DNA of 64,000 bases, from the NCBI GenBank assembly GCA_951230915.1, contig OX579633.1, forward strand, positions 744,001 through 808,000, written 5' to 3'. This DNA is from Antitrichia curtipendula (taxonomy: Eukaryota > Streptophyta > Bryopsida > Hypnales > Leucodontaceae). Positions 1 to 10,616 of this stretch are shown here, piece by piece. The notes under the pieces were generated by a model that did not search any database, was not told where the DNA came from, and saw nothing but the letters and a program-made list of their open reading frames with translations. Position 1 is the first letter of the stretch; each line of letters starts with the position of its first letter. The position numbers and the translations under genes were made by a program.

Positions 1-713
1 ATTTTGAGCAGTGTTTAGGATATGTTCCTGATCTCTCGCAGCTAATTTGGGGTCTTATGAATTGAAAATTTGCAAATTTTCATGTGTAAAAAAGAAAAAA
101 TTCCTGCGTTTTCCCCCCTGCTGATTCCATTTCGTGGGACGGGTTCAGCGTCCTGCCAGACGGCCTCGGATTCGTCCACCCCGCCGAGCACGCATAACAT
201 ATGGCATGCTATTATGCGATACCTTCAATTCCTCGCTGGACCCTGTAAGCTACCACAGTCTTTCTTGTTGCAACCAGTCAATATCTTCTCGAAGATGCTC
301 CAGTTGAGATCACCAATGGAGCATAATTGAGCTAAACATCTGCTCGAAGATGCTCCAGTTGAGATCACCAATCGAGCATAATTGAGCTAAATGTGGTGTT
401 AGGATCGCAACTCGTGCACTGCGGGTTGTGTAATTAATTCGTAAGCTACAGTCGGTACGTTACTGTACATGAGAGATGCCACAAGAGAGGAAGCACTATT
501 TCACTGCAGTAACTGCGAACTATTCAATGTCTGCCCAAACAAGATGCTCTGCTTGCTGGGATCATGAGTCGAGCTTAAATGGAGCAATTTCGGTGCGAGA
601 GATCGCAATTCACTGCGATTTCTGTACTTTGAAAGCTCCTGTCGGTAAGGTGGAAAAGAGAGTGACCACGTAGTGCACACGATAGTGGGGATTCGGAAAC
701 AAGTAAGCCGAGT
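1..713. other. Unassigned 5' edge with a 55-bp tandem duplication
   Basis: No gene can be supported here. Two adjacent copies of a unit of about 55 bp start at 288 and 343; each contains CTCGAAGATGCTCCAG and ends near GAGCTAAA. The first few hundred bases are less AT-rich than the DNA after 2.7 kb, so they may be the flank or 5' part of the gene that follows, but no long reading frame shows this. Confidence 0.5.
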
Positions 714-1445
714 ATGAATTTGAAAGCCATTTTAGTGTTCAGCGGCGCCGTTTTGTCGCTGGCAGCGGAAGTCACCAGCATCCACAGGAAATGGTTGATC
801 ATCATCTTGTCATTCACCCTGGTGACGTCGTTCATCCCCATCCTCGTCAGTTTGATCGAGTTTTTCCTCTCGCCCCGTTCCAAATGGAGGAGATTCAAGT
901 ACGCCGTCTGCGAATTGTTACTAGGCGATTATTTCCCTGTCTTGGAGACGAAGCAGAGGCTGCAGGGGAGGAGCGTTTACTGTCACCAGGGTCACGGCAA
1001 AACCGTCCATTGCCTTCACGACAGCCATCTCGTGGTTGCTGCAATGTCGAGTACCCCTGAGTCCAATATCGTCGACAATCCCTCCGACACCGTGAAAAAT
1101 CTGAAGATCAGCTTCTTAAACAAAGCCTTTGCTTCCAAAGCCTTCGGTTGGAGTGCCGAATTCTCGCTAAGACAAGGAGGATTGAGTGTGCTCCAGGAAT
1201 ATGAAAGTGCACTCGCGTATACGTACGATGTGGATCTTAGGCCGGCTGACCCCGCGGGGGATCACGTCTTCAGTCAGTTGCAGAACGAGTATGTACTGAT
1301 GGAGCTCGAGATCGACGTCGGGGATCTGAACGTTTTTTTTCAGATATCAATAGCTTGCAAGATTCACTTCATTATAGGATATATTCCGTCGCCCACGGGT
1401 TTAGTAGGAAGATGGCTGGTGATATATATTTTCGAGAAGATATAG
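714..1445 (+). CDS. Unrecognised protein with hydrophobic N-terminus, probably the first exon of a spliced gene
   Basis: An ATG-started frame of 243 codons in relatively GC-rich DNA. The N-terminus has two hydrophobic stretches, about residues 4-18 and 27-52, separated by a short basic segment (HRK), then a basic cluster (RSKWRRFK). This fits a signal anchor or a two-helix membrane segment. The rest is soluble-looking and acidic near the end (ELEIDVGDLN, about residues 197-206). I do not recognise the family. The last 35 or so codons look less protein-like, so the true exon may stop earlier, with coding resuming near 1905. A donor at 1399 (CGG|GTTTAG) has the right phase for that exon but is weak. 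No function is assigned. Confidence 0.4.
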   Translation: MNLKAILVFSGAVLSLAAEVTSIHRKWLIIILSFTLVTSFIPILVSLIEFFLSPRSKWRRFKYAVCELLLGDYFPVLETKQRLQGRSVYCHQGHGKTVHCLHDSHLVVAAMSSTPESNIVDNPSDTVKNLKISFLNKAFASKAFGWSAEFSLRQGGLSVLQEYESALAYTYDVDLRPADPAGDHVFSQLQNEYVLMELEIDVGDLNVFFQISIACKIHFIIGYIPSPTGLVGRWLVIYIFEKI

Positions 1446-1904
1446 CTTTGCATCTCCTCAGTTGTAGAACTGTCACTTTTCTGCATTCAATTTGTAGAAT
1501 TCAATGATTCCACTCACTAAGCCATCTTCCTGTCTCGACACTCACTAGCTAGTACTTCAGTAACATATCTTCTTTTGCGGGGTATTGATGCTGCTCAAGA
1601 TGAATCTAGCACAGGAGAAATCCAAATTGTCCATCTGTAGAATTTTTGAGGAATTCCATGGCCAATGTCGAGTAGGTGGTGTTAGAATACAATACACCAG
1701 GATACGGCGCACAAGTCCGAATGGAATTTGGACACAAAAGAACATATGTCCAATTTCCATAACAATTGGATTTCTCCTGGAGATTCATTTTACAAGACTC
1801 TTTATAACAGCTCTAGATTCCAGTAACTACTCACCTGCACAAATCGTTGCACCTTTTACCGAAAATACATCAATATATATAACGACCGGTCCGATCCCTT
1901 TCAG

Positions 1905-2197
1905 GTTTGACAGAGGTGGAGTATTTGTCCCCGAATGTTGACAACGGCGATTCGAGAACGACTTTAATTACGCTCAAACTGAGGAAACCCCAAGGTCCTA
2001 CTTTGCCCAAACCGCGGTGGGATTTCCGAGAGGCCGGGAGATTCATAGCCTACCTGGCCTACTGGGAGCAGCGCCAATGCTGCGGCGTGCTGTTGACGCC
2101 TCCTTTCCAGCGGCAAGTTCAAAATCACATTTTTAGAATTTTTGCACTCTTTGGCTATTGGTTTCTGTTAACCACAACTATTCCTATTTGGTTGTAA
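1905..2197 (+). CDS. Candidate downstream exon, ended by a MITE insertion
   Basis: A good acceptor (CCCTTTCAG at 1896-1904) opens a frame of nearly 100 codons (LTEVEYLSPNVDNG..., then PRWDFREAGRFIAYL and WEQRQCCGVLL). Codon use and composition resemble coding DNA up to about 2110, then become AT-rich. The frame needs a phase-1 upstream exon. Its TAA stop at 2195-2197 is made of the TA target site plus the first base of the MITE that follows, so the original 3' part may have been displaced. It may belong with the frame at 714-1445. Family unknown. Confidence 0.3.
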
Positions 2198-2720
2198 GGT
2201 AAACCTGCCTATGACAGGCAAAATAACTGATTTGTCATGTTGCCATTACCAAAAAAATTCTGATTTTTTTTCATACAAAGACAAATCTGAGAAATGAAGG
2301 AAGCAACTGGAATTTTAATTTTTTGGACAAAGTATGAATTAGTAATGAATTTCTGAAGTGTTCTGCCCAATTGGTCTAAAAGAATCTGTAGACTACCCCA
2401 AATCAGCAAAAAATGTTTCTATAATGGTCATCTTACCACCTAAAGCAATCACCAGATTTTCTAACATGGCCATGACATGAAGGAATTAAAAAAATAACTT
2501 TCTATGACAAGTTTACACTAGAGAGGTGTAAGTGTCCTATGACAATCACTAATAATTCCATAGCCATCTCCCAAGGCATTGATTTTAGCCACTAACCAAC
2601 CTAATGAAGTCATAATCTCATTTATTGACAAAAATCTGAAATTGGTTGATGTAAGGCTGTAATGGGTGGTTTTGTAGATGTCTGCATTAGGTGGTCTGCC
2701 TGTCATAGGCAGGTTTACCT
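2197..2720. mobile_element. TA-flanked MITE, family with AGGTAAACC ends (copy 1)
   Basis: The left end AGGTAAACCTGCCTATGACA and the right end are inverted repeats of about 24 bp, flanked by TA at 2195-2196 and 2721-2722. The interior has no coding capacity. A second copy lies at 11616-12158 in the opposite orientation, recognised by shared internal blocks next to the termini. The 2-bp TA target fits a Tc1/mariner- or Stowaway-like mechanism, but the ends are not the Stowaway consensus. Confidence 0.85.
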
Positions 2721-2722
2721 TA

Positions 2723-4454
2723 ACAGCTTTTCTTATTTTCTAAATTGATTTGTTTTCAATTGCTTCATCTTTTATTGGTTGTTTTGTCTTTTCAAATTGA
2801 TGATAATCATTGAATAAACGTTATTAATGTTTTACGCTTGGAAATGTTACTCTCCAAAATTTCTTAAATTTTATATATGATTTTATAATTGATATTATGA
2901 ACATATCATTTTGAACATCTTCAAAAAAATTGGAATCATTCTAATTATTTTATGCTCTTGATTACCCCAAATTGAACTTTGTATTTTTTAAATTGCTAAA
3001 AAATACAATTTTGAAATAACTCTCTCTAGACATAGTTTGTTTATGCAAATCAAAGTGTGTGTTCTTGTTTTTTGAAGGCATAGTAAGTGATGCACTGTAA
3101 AGTTTCAGATCAAATTATTTTTCAAAACCCCTCCAATTCATTTTTTTTTTGTATGTGTGTGTTCTGAAAAATAATTTGATCTGAAAACAATCTGAAAATC
3201 CTAGCACATCTCCCTACCTCAATCTTGTATTTTTCAAAATGAACTTGTTTGACAATCGATATAGGTTAATTGGTTTTTGTATCCGTTATTTGTATTCATA
3301 TACATACAGTATATCCATATACATCTCATATCCCAATTTTGTATCCCAATATCTGTATCAAGATCAACGGCAAGGAAGGATTTTATTTTTATTTTTTTCA
3401 AAAACGATCAATGGTTGCTGATTTTTTGGGGTGGAAAGTGGAGGTGGGGGTGGGGATGGGGGGGCTAATTAATTGACCAGAAGTAGTTCCTGTCTTTTGA
3501 GGGGATAGTTGGACTAGAATATCCAAGACTTTTTTTTGTAATCCCCACTATTCTTTTCATTGTTAAAATGTATATTTGCTCTTCTTTTGAACAAGACTAC
3601 ATTTCCTAAATAAAAATTTAAATACTTCTTACATTGAAAATTTTGAAAATCATAAAATGCAACAAATATGTCAACTTGTTACTCTACAAGTCCTTTGGAT
3701 ACTTCACTAGTAGTTATTTTAGATACAACGCAAAACCTACAATATTTATAGGATACATTTTAAACAGCAGTGCTAGTAATTTAAAAAATATTCAAGGTAC
3801 TATAGCATCACTTCTTTGAAGCGTATTTTATTACAACTACTATACAATACCTAGTAATGATAGATAGTATATAATTTGTAAACCTACACAAAGGGAAGTT
3901 TAAAAAGGTGGGAATGAACCCACATGAGGAGATTCCATTTTCCATTTGCAAATAGACAAAATAATGAACAACATTTCATTTTGGATTGTTATTTGTTCGT
4001 TTGCTCCAATTCAAATATGTGGTGGACAGTTTTCAAGAATGTGTTGTATAAGTCAAGCTTAGCCAATATAATACTACTTGAGGGATTTTTTTAGTTTTTG
4101 TGGTTTTCTCTCCTATTGTACATGTATGATTCACTTGTATGAATTGTTTGATATATGATGCATGTATGGGTCCAAATGAGGTAATAGTAGCCAACTTTGA
4201 CATAACTATTGCTTTTGCTAGACCTTTATTGACTGTGTAATTGAGATTTTTTTTATTTTTTCAAAATAAATATGTTTTATGTTTTATAAATGTTATAGTG
4301 TATTTTACAAAAATACAAATCAACAAATAATGGTAAAGAAAGATGGTTTGCCAAAATTTCAAAGAATCCATTGAATAATACAAGTGCAATTTAACCATCT
4401 GCCTTCAAAAGCAAATTTTGATGGTAAAATGAAGGGATTGCATCATTGACATAT
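2723..4454. other. AT-rich intergenic DNA
   Basis: No gene is visible. There is a short inverted repeat around 3100-3190 (TCAGATCAAATTATTTTTCA and its complement), a pyrimidine/AT-rich stretch with ATAC-type runs at about 3280-3360, and several poly-T tracts. The open frames at 3239-3476 are low-complexity translations of repeats and are not coding. Confidence 0.6.
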
Positions 4455-5060
4455 GTAGGAATAAAGGGTGGAGACGTCATTTTATATTGAAATCCATTGT
4501 CCATCTTAAGTCTTTAAGGTATGGATTAATTTGTAGATGAGAGCTTGACCACTCATCGTCAAAACATAAAAATTATGTTTAAAAAGAATTTAAAACCTCA
4601 TTTAGGCATGGTAGAATAACTTTTTTTTTCAAAACTTTGAGCTAGAGAAAGTTGGGAAATCAAGTTAAATTTCATTTCTAAAAATCAATTTGAGATTTCA
4701 ATCCTCCAATCAAATTTTATGGATAGAATTTAGAGAGGATGTTTGAAAATGTCAACACAAATGTCTCTTCCAACTCCTCTTTGAAATTTCTCCATAACTT
4801 TTGACTGGAGGTTCAAAATCTCAAACAAATTTTCGGAGATGAAATTTAACCTGATTTTGCAATTTTTTCTAATTCAAAAGTTACTATAATATGACTAATG
4901 AGGTCTGAAATTTTACTTCAAATACAATTCTTGCTTTAATTTAACTTAACTATGAGCGATTGATCTTCTACTAATTCTAATTTACAAATCTCACATTGTT
5001 TGTTTTACCTCCTCCTACCCAATATGTATATACAGAATTGTCTTCCACATTCAATATACA
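4455..5060 (-). mobile_element. 600-bp foldback element, copy 1 (reverse orientation)
   Basis: The sequence is a long imperfect palindrome centred near 4765. The left arm carries CTCATTTAGGCATGGTAGAA, GGGAAATCAAGTTAAATTTC and GATGTTTGAAAATGTCAA; the right arm carries their reverse complements in reverse order. Outside the core arms, the TGAATC/CATTGTCCATC block lies on the left and the CTAATTTACA...CACATTG block on the right, the opposite of the 9-kb and 13-kb copies, so this copy is inverted relative to them. No coding sequence. Confidence 0.8.
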
Positions 5061-5139
5061 AATCATGAATGACTTCCATAACAGAATGAGGTAATTTAGA
5101 TGTTCAAATCATTGTTTTTAGTGGATTGAATGCTATTTT

Positions 5140-5390
5140 ATTGAAATTTTAATTTAAAAGTATTTATTTTTCTACCGATCCTAGTTTGCAATTGCTATTT
5201 TGAAGAAAATATAATTTAACTTTACTTATTTTTCTACTAATTCTAGTTTGCAATTGCTATTTTGTTGAAAGTTTAATTTTGAAGTACTTATTTTTCTATT
5301 GATGCTAGTTTGCAATTGCTATTTTGATGAACATTTAATTTAAAAATACATATTTTTCTATTGACTCTAGTTTGTAATTGTGACCGAGGC
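5140..5390. repeat. Tandem repeat, about four units of 60-65 bp
   Basis: Four successive units share TATTTTTCTA...CTAGTTTG(C/T)AATTG, followed in the first three by CTATTTTG and an AT-rich tail. The units have diverged, so this is an old array. No reading frame or promoter is implied. Confidence 0.75.
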
Positions 5391-5959
5391 ACTTAGCGGA
5401 TTGTACTTCAATTTTGACAGTTTCCTACATGTGTTAGTATCTTTAATTATTGATTGGGATGTGGAATATACAACATGATTCCATTGGGGGAGGTAGTACC
5501 ACTAACTGCTACTAAATGTTATGTTAATGATTTTTCAAAATGTACATAGCCCAATAGCCCACTTGGGGCAAGTACATGCGTTACTTTTTGTAGGGTTCTG
5601 TTAAAAAAGAGTTAGATTTATGGTAAGGTCACCTCAAATCGCAATTGATATAAAAGAATGATCAGATGATTATTGATGTTATTTTTGGTGAATAATGGTG
5701 AATAAAGAAGGATTCTAGGGCAAGGTCTTAGAATGTTTTGAAATTGCTTCTTCAACAATGGATATACATGTATATATTAATGAACCCTTTACATCCTAGA
5801 ATTGTTTTGGTTAGAGGAAGAATATAGACAAAATCTTTAGCAAATGCAAGATTATTGAAGATAGTGAAGTCAAAGTCGAAGTGAAAAAAAGAACCGTACC
5901 AAATTAGAGAATGAGTGAAAGATAACCGGGGTTCAAAAATTGACACACATATATTACAC
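5391..5959. other. AT-rich intergenic DNA with half of a GTGGAATAT repeat
   Basis: The block 5390-5530 (ACTTCAATTTTGACAG..., GGGATGTGGAATATA, GGTAGTACCACTAACTGCTACT) is a diverged copy of 8835-9003. The 8.9-kb copy has an extra palindromic segment between the GGGATGTGGAATAT and GGTAGTACTACC blocks that is absent here. No gene is seen in the remainder. Confidence 0.55.
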
Positions 5960-6555
5960 ATATTGTTCAAAATAGCTCATCTGGAGCCAAAACATGAGAA
6001 GCTGTGTACAATACATCCTTACTGAAAAAGTCGATGAAAAACCCTCCCATTATTCACACTATATTCATTCCAAATTTTGCAAAATGGGATATACCACGTC
6101 GATACAGTGTTTCTCGATTATTACCATGTCCGAAATTTCTATAAGTACTTTACAGTCAAACTAAGGAAATCATCTCTTTGAAGCTTCAACATCATCAATT
6201 TCGCTACAGAGGGCAACGTATGCCACTCATAACATTCAAGAGCCTTCAGAGAGGATGCCTTTGCCTCTCTGAAGTCTTCATCCACAAAATGCATCCAGGT
6301 ATCTACTAACGCAGCTCCTTATACACTGACATATTCTGACGTGTGACTTATTAGCTAATGTGAGGTGTGGAATATTCCGCACCATTCCATCCTTTGGATG
6401 GAATGATGTGGAATATACCACATCATTCCGTCAGAGGCAAGGCAGCTGCTCTCACAGCTCATGAATGTTATGCTGAATTTGCACACCATCTTAGAGAACT
6501 TCATTTATTGTTTCCATAAACTTCATTTGAGGCAGTTTTTGGAAGTCAAGGCTTT
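5960..6555 (-). pseudogene. DUF674 gene remnant: 3' flank and last exon only, with an insertion
   Basis: The block matches, piece by piece, the 3' region of the minus-strand DUF674 copies at 17.46-17.76, 26.64-27.0 and 32.2-32.56 kb: the CTCATCTGGAGCCAAAACAT start, the TTCATTCCAAATTTTGCAAA segment, GAAGCTTCAACATCATCAAT, and the exon-3 complement ACTTCATTTGAGGCAGTTTTTG. The exon-3 frame is decayed, and no exon 1 or 2 is found nearby. An insertion at 6228-6474 splits it. This is a dead truncated copy. Confidence 0.7.
6228..6474. mobile_element. 247-bp foldback insertion inside the DUF674 remnant
   Basis: The ends CATAACATTCAAGAGC and GCTCATGAATGTTATG are inverted repeats. Three paralogous empty sites (near 17.68, 26.91 and 32.47 kb) read GCCACTGAATTTGC or GCCACTGCATTTG without it, which defines the insertion and suggests a 2-bp CT duplication. 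Inside are a hairpin (CTTCAGAGAGG...CCTCTCTGAAG, about 6243-6274) and a palindromic block based on GTGGAATATTCC. Not coding. Confidence 0.7.
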
Positions 6556-7325
6556 TTCTTCCATTTCGCACTGAGTACGGCATGGCCAGGTTAATTTATC
6601 TATAGCATTCAATAGCAAAGCAGCTAACTGCCCTCCCCCAAACGGAATGGTGTAAAATATTCCACATCCATCAGTAGCTAAGGTAGGAGGCTCAGAAATG
6701 GCACATCTAAGGGTTGGTCCACCTTTTTTGTGTATTTCATTGGATGGGAATAATTTTAGCTCATTTTTTAGGCAAAGAGAAATAGATGATGAATCTAACC
6801 CAATTGGTTTCGTATTTTTCCAAGCATTTTTGAGTCACTTATGAATTTTCAAATGAGTTGGATCATAAGTCCCTATTTATGACCCTAGGTCTTCTATAAA
6901 CAGTTCACTTGCAAATCTAAAGAAAGATGTGAAAAGCAAAGCGAATGATTGACTCTTGCATTTGATAATAGTTTTTTCTTTGATTCATTCAATGACTATA
7001 CATGTCAATTTCAGAACCAACTCATGTCCATTTATAGGGTCTGTTCTTATTGCCCATTCTATTTCAAAGCCTCCTACTTTATAAGGCTACGAGTCAAAAT
7101 TTGGTAGAGTGAAAGAAAGAAAGCAATTCAGTTGAATAATGAAGGTCATTAACTTCATACTCATGTTTTAGTGCATTTGACACAGTCAGTAAATTATCTT
7201 AGTGCATGGGCTGATAAGACAATTGCCTTGCTTGTTCCCATTATATATTTGGTGGAATGAGTAAGTCAATGTTGGCCTAGCTTAGATAGGAACAACACCC
7301 AAGAAAAGAAGTGACAATAAACTTA
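6556..7325. other. Intergenic DNA with fragments of DUF674 upstream flank and MITE ends
   Basis: 6557-6600 (TTCTTCCATTTCGCACTGAG, ACGGCATGGCCAGGTTAATT) matches the upstream flank of DUF674 copies near 29.07 and 58.48 kb. A lone MITE-type end, AAGGTAGGAGG, occurs near 6693. Its neighbour TAAGGGTTGGTCCACC recurs in reverse complement near 17080. No gene is seen in 6800-7325. Confidence 0.5.
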
Positions 7326-7607
7326 AGGTAACTACACCTAAAATCACACGCTTCCTAAAATCGCATACTACAAATTCTTGCCTAAAATGTACTCCTACTA
7401 TTCATGAGAGTCTATGATTGCTTATAGAAACATCTTTTTTCAGCACTTTAAGGATTTTTAGTTTATTTATACGGTGTCCAAAAAATGCATTCTAAGAGAA
7501 TCTAGAATTCCCTTTTCACTAGCAACATGAAATCACAAAAAAATTTCAATATAATAATGGGGACCATGTTGAATTGCTTATTTGTGCAATTTTAGGTGTA
7601 GTCACTT
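7326..7607. mobile_element. TA-flanked MITE with AGGTAACTACACC ends
   Basis: The left end AGGTAACTACACCTAAAAT and the right end (complement AAGTGACTACACCTAAAAT) are inverted repeats. TA occurs on both sides (7324-7325 and 7608-7609). The interior segment ending GTGTCCAAAAAATGCATTC recurs, in one strand or the other, near 10450-10490, 25180-25270 and 30420-30510, marking decayed relatives. No coding capacity. Confidence 0.8.
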
Positions 7608-7679
7608 TAATTCACCTAAAAGTGACTAGAATTGGAATTCACACACTGAATTCTATATTGTTTAAAAAAAACCAGTAAG

Positions 7680-8075
7680 TTCCATGGATGGGTTCTATAT
7701 ATGGCAGCTGAAGAGAGTAAAACGTAGGCTCTCTTCAAGCTACTGAATGTTATGTTATTGCCTTATTGGGGTATTTGTAATGGATTAATTATTGTTTTTT
7801 CTTGCTTGCAGCTTATCGGATGTACTAGCTGGACATACTAAGCTAAAAGCACCCATTCCCGTCCGTATACCCAATCCCGTTACAATGTACCAACATAGTA
7901 CATTCTTACTAAGAAAATGTACATCCTTCGTACATCATGATGGAATTGAGTACATTGACGGGAATGGGTGTCTTCACCTTAAGCTGAACGCACTTCCAGA
8001 CGGTGGTGTCAGTGTCAAATTGATCCACTTGCTAATTAAGTGGAGCCCAATTCATGAATGCATTGAACTTAACTT
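7680..8075. repeat. Copy of DUF674 upstream-flank block, interrupted by a 139-bp MITE
   Basis: The part before 7840 (TTTTTTCTTGCTTGCAGC, CGGATGTACTAGCTGGACAT) matches 29.20-29.27 kb. The part after 7981 (GTCAAATTGATCCACTTGCT, GTGGAGCCCAATTCATGAAT) matches 58.66-58.72 kb. Both lie upstream of minus-strand DUF674 copies, so this is probably the upstream end of the dead gene whose 3' end is at 6 kb; the coding middle is missing. The open frame 7792-8085 crosses the MITE and is not a gene. Confidence 0.6.
7841..7979. mobile_element. 139-bp TA-flanked MITE with CACCCATTCCCG ends
   Basis: The inverted ends (left AGCTAAAAGCACCCATTCCC, right complement AGGTGAAGACACCCATTCCC) are flanked by TA at 7839-7840 and 7980-7981. 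The centre is itself palindromic around repeated TGTAC motifs, so the whole element could fold into one hairpin. It interrupts the duplicated gene-flank block described at 7680-8075. Confidence 0.8.
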
Positions 8076-8085
8076 ATTCTTTTAA

Positions 8086-9224
8086 TTTCTTTGGAGGAGA
8101 GGTAACCTTCGACAAAAGAGGGCAAATAGCCGCCATAATTCTAGAGTGAACACCATGGATCCAAGGTCTGCCTAACGTAAGTGACCAAGTTCATTTGCTT
8201 GTGAAGGCAATTTTTTCTAGAAAAAATATTTTTTCAATATTAGCAATTGAAAATCATGATTAATTTTTTTTTTAAATAAAATTGGATAAGGCATCTAATT
8301 TCTAAGAATTTTCAAAGTAGAATTTCCTAAAGCCCCCTAAACCGCACTTTAGTAAATCTGCCTTGATTTCAGCACCAAAATAAATAAAAATTAGAGCTCA
8401 CCAACCACAATTAAGTATGAAGACAATTTCAAGGTACTTTGGGGGACATTTTAAGGAAATTCTACAATCAAAGTATAGGTATAGTCACACTTATGGGTGT
8501 CACTACCTTACATGTGTGGAGGACTAAGGGAAGAAAACATCACAAAATACCCACTTACCACCACGATTAAATTGTAAACATACATGATTTGTTGGATGGC
8601 CATAGTACATGACCAATTGACGAAATAATCTGAATGTAAGTTTTATATTACCTTCTACCACCCAAAATGTATATGTACAACTTCTCTTCTCACTCAAAAT
8701 TGAACATGTAATTCGCCTTTGTATCATTGCAAGGTATTGGTTCAGTCATTATTTTTAGTGAATAGAATGTTGGTTTTAAAAAAAATTCATGTATTGGCAC
8801 TTACTTTAAGTTATTATATGTTGTAAGTTACCAAGGGGACTTTACTTCAATTCTCTGAGATATTTTGACATGTGTATATATAGTTACTAATGGGATGTGG
8901 AATATATCACACCAATTCATCCGCTAGATGAAATGATGTGGAATATTCCACATCATTCCGTCACGGGGAAGGTAGTACTACCAACTACTACTAAATATTA
9001 TGGTAGCCATAGTACATAGTCAAATTATCTGACTTTTGCAAAGATGCCAGGATTTAGTAATGAGGGTGTAGCAAAGTCCGTTTAATAATCACTCGCATCA
9101 GAGTACAAGGTGATTAATTGACAAATGAAACAAAATGAAGTGGCTTTTGAAGCTAATTGCCAAAAAGTTTAGAAACTCAAATGATTTTGGACTAGCTTCA
9201 TAGTCCACTTAGTTTAATGTGTTT
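8086..9224. other. AT-rich intergenic DNA with a GTGGAATATTCCAC palindrome
   Basis: No gene is seen. 8835-9003 is a diverged copy of 5390-5530 carrying an added palindromic block (about 8891-8965: GATGTGGAATATATCAC ... GATGTGGAATATTCCACATC). A MITE-like right end, CACTACCTTA, occurs near 8505 without a clear partner. 8520-8700 resembles a decayed outer arm of the foldback family. Confidence 0.5.
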
Positions 9225-9835
9225 GATGTTGAGAAAGAGAACTATTTATACAAGTGGGATAGTAGTAGGTAGAGCAATCCATGTCGTTTATGTAAATTAG
9301 GATTAATAAGAGCACAACCGCTCATAGTTAAGTGAAAAGCAGAAATTGTGTTCAAAGTTGAATTTCAAACCTCATTTAGCCATTTAGGCATAGTAAAATG
9401 TTTTTTTTCAAAAAACTTTGAACCCAAATTTTTTGGAGAATCAATCTAATTTTTATCATCAAAAATTATTTTGAGGTTTAGAGTCTCCAATAAAAAGTCC
9501 TAAACAAAATTTGGAGAGGGTGTTTGAAAATGTCAAAGAAAATTTCCCTTCCAACCCCTTTTAGAATTTTGTCCATAACTTTTTATTGGAGGCTCTAAAC
9601 CTCAAACAAATTTTTGGAGATGAAAACTAGATTGATTCTCCAACTTTTGTGGGTCAAATTTAAAAAAAGAAGTAAATTTACTATGCTTAAATGGGGTCTA
9701 AAATTCAACTTTGAACATAATTCCTGCATTTGACAATAAATGATCTTTCTTCAAAATATTCCATGTCCTTTAAAGATTCATCATGGACAATTGATTCTTC
9801 TATAAAATCAACTTCCTCATTCTTCATTCTCAACA
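9225..9835 (+). mobile_element. 600-bp foldback element, copy 2
   Basis: A long imperfect inverted repeat centred near 9540 (GGGTGTTTGAAAATGTCAAA to CCTTCCAACCCC). The left arm has CTCATTTAGGCATAGTAAAA and GGAGAATCAATCTAATTTTT; the right arm has the complementary blocks. Outer arms include CAACCGCTCATAGTTAAGTG on the left and TTCATCATGGACAATTGATT on the right. It is noncoding; the open frame on the minus strand from 9974 is translated repeat arm. Confidence 0.8.
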
Positions 9836-10616
9836 ATTGTCCATGAATTAAGTCTGATACATTACCATTAAAAAAACTCTTGATAGTAGATGTCATTGGA
9901 CTATTTTTGACAATTGTTTTTTTCCACAATTTGGTTAGAGTACAAGGTATGCAATAATCAGGATTAAGGTGCATTACAGTACTTGAACCCTAATTATTTA
10001 ACATCTTGTACTTGGATTTTGAACCATTGATAGTCATCCAACATCGCAATGTAAGGTGAGTGACTAAAGGAAAAAATCCAATCTTTAAGCAAAATTAAAT
10101 GTAATCTTGGGGTCCTTTCAGCTCCTTTAGAGCGTCACTCAAAAGGCTTGAGATTTTCTCTAATAGAAGTGCCCTAGTTGAATTGCTTTTTTGTCATCAA
10201 TAATATACAATTAATGGCAGCAATTTCCACTTCAACATATCCAAACAACCAAGGACTACAAGAAAACCTTTACAAATATAATTAATTAATTTGGCCTTGT
10301 GACTTATATATTGAGGCAAAAATACCAAATAAGTTTGCAAAATTGCTCCATATTCCCATCTAGATTCTTGCCTAAAATATAAAGCCTCTATACATGAGAG
10401 CCTAAGGTAGATGTTAAGTACATCTATTTCACCACTTTGGAAACTTGTAATTCATGTACATAGAGTCCAAAAAATGCACTCTAAGATAATCTAAAGTCCC
10501 TTTAGTTACCAAAAAAACCCAACAAAAGCTTTTAATATCAAAAATATTAACCATGCTCTAATTCTTATTTATATGCAAGGTAGAAGGTAGAAGGTCCATA
10601 TATTTTCCATGTTCTA
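9836..10616. other. AT-rich intergenic DNA
   Basis: No gene is visible. 10430-10500 resembles the inner part of the MITE at 7326-7607 (GAGTCCAAAAAATGCACTCT), so a decayed fragment of that family is likely. A short direct duplication, AGGTAGAAGGTAGAAGGT, occurs near 10578. Confidence 0.5.

Noticed and set aside
5140..5390. Regularly spaced repeats resembling a CRISPR array
   Set aside because: The units are diverged along their whole length with no conserved repeat/unique spacer alternation, and the DNA is plant.
7792..8085. 97-codon plus-strand frame
   Set aside because: It spans a MITE inserted in duplicated gene flank; the other copies of the flank are not coding.
9705..9974. 89-codon minus-strand frame
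   Set aside because: Most of it lies in the outer arm of a foldback element; related copies are not open.
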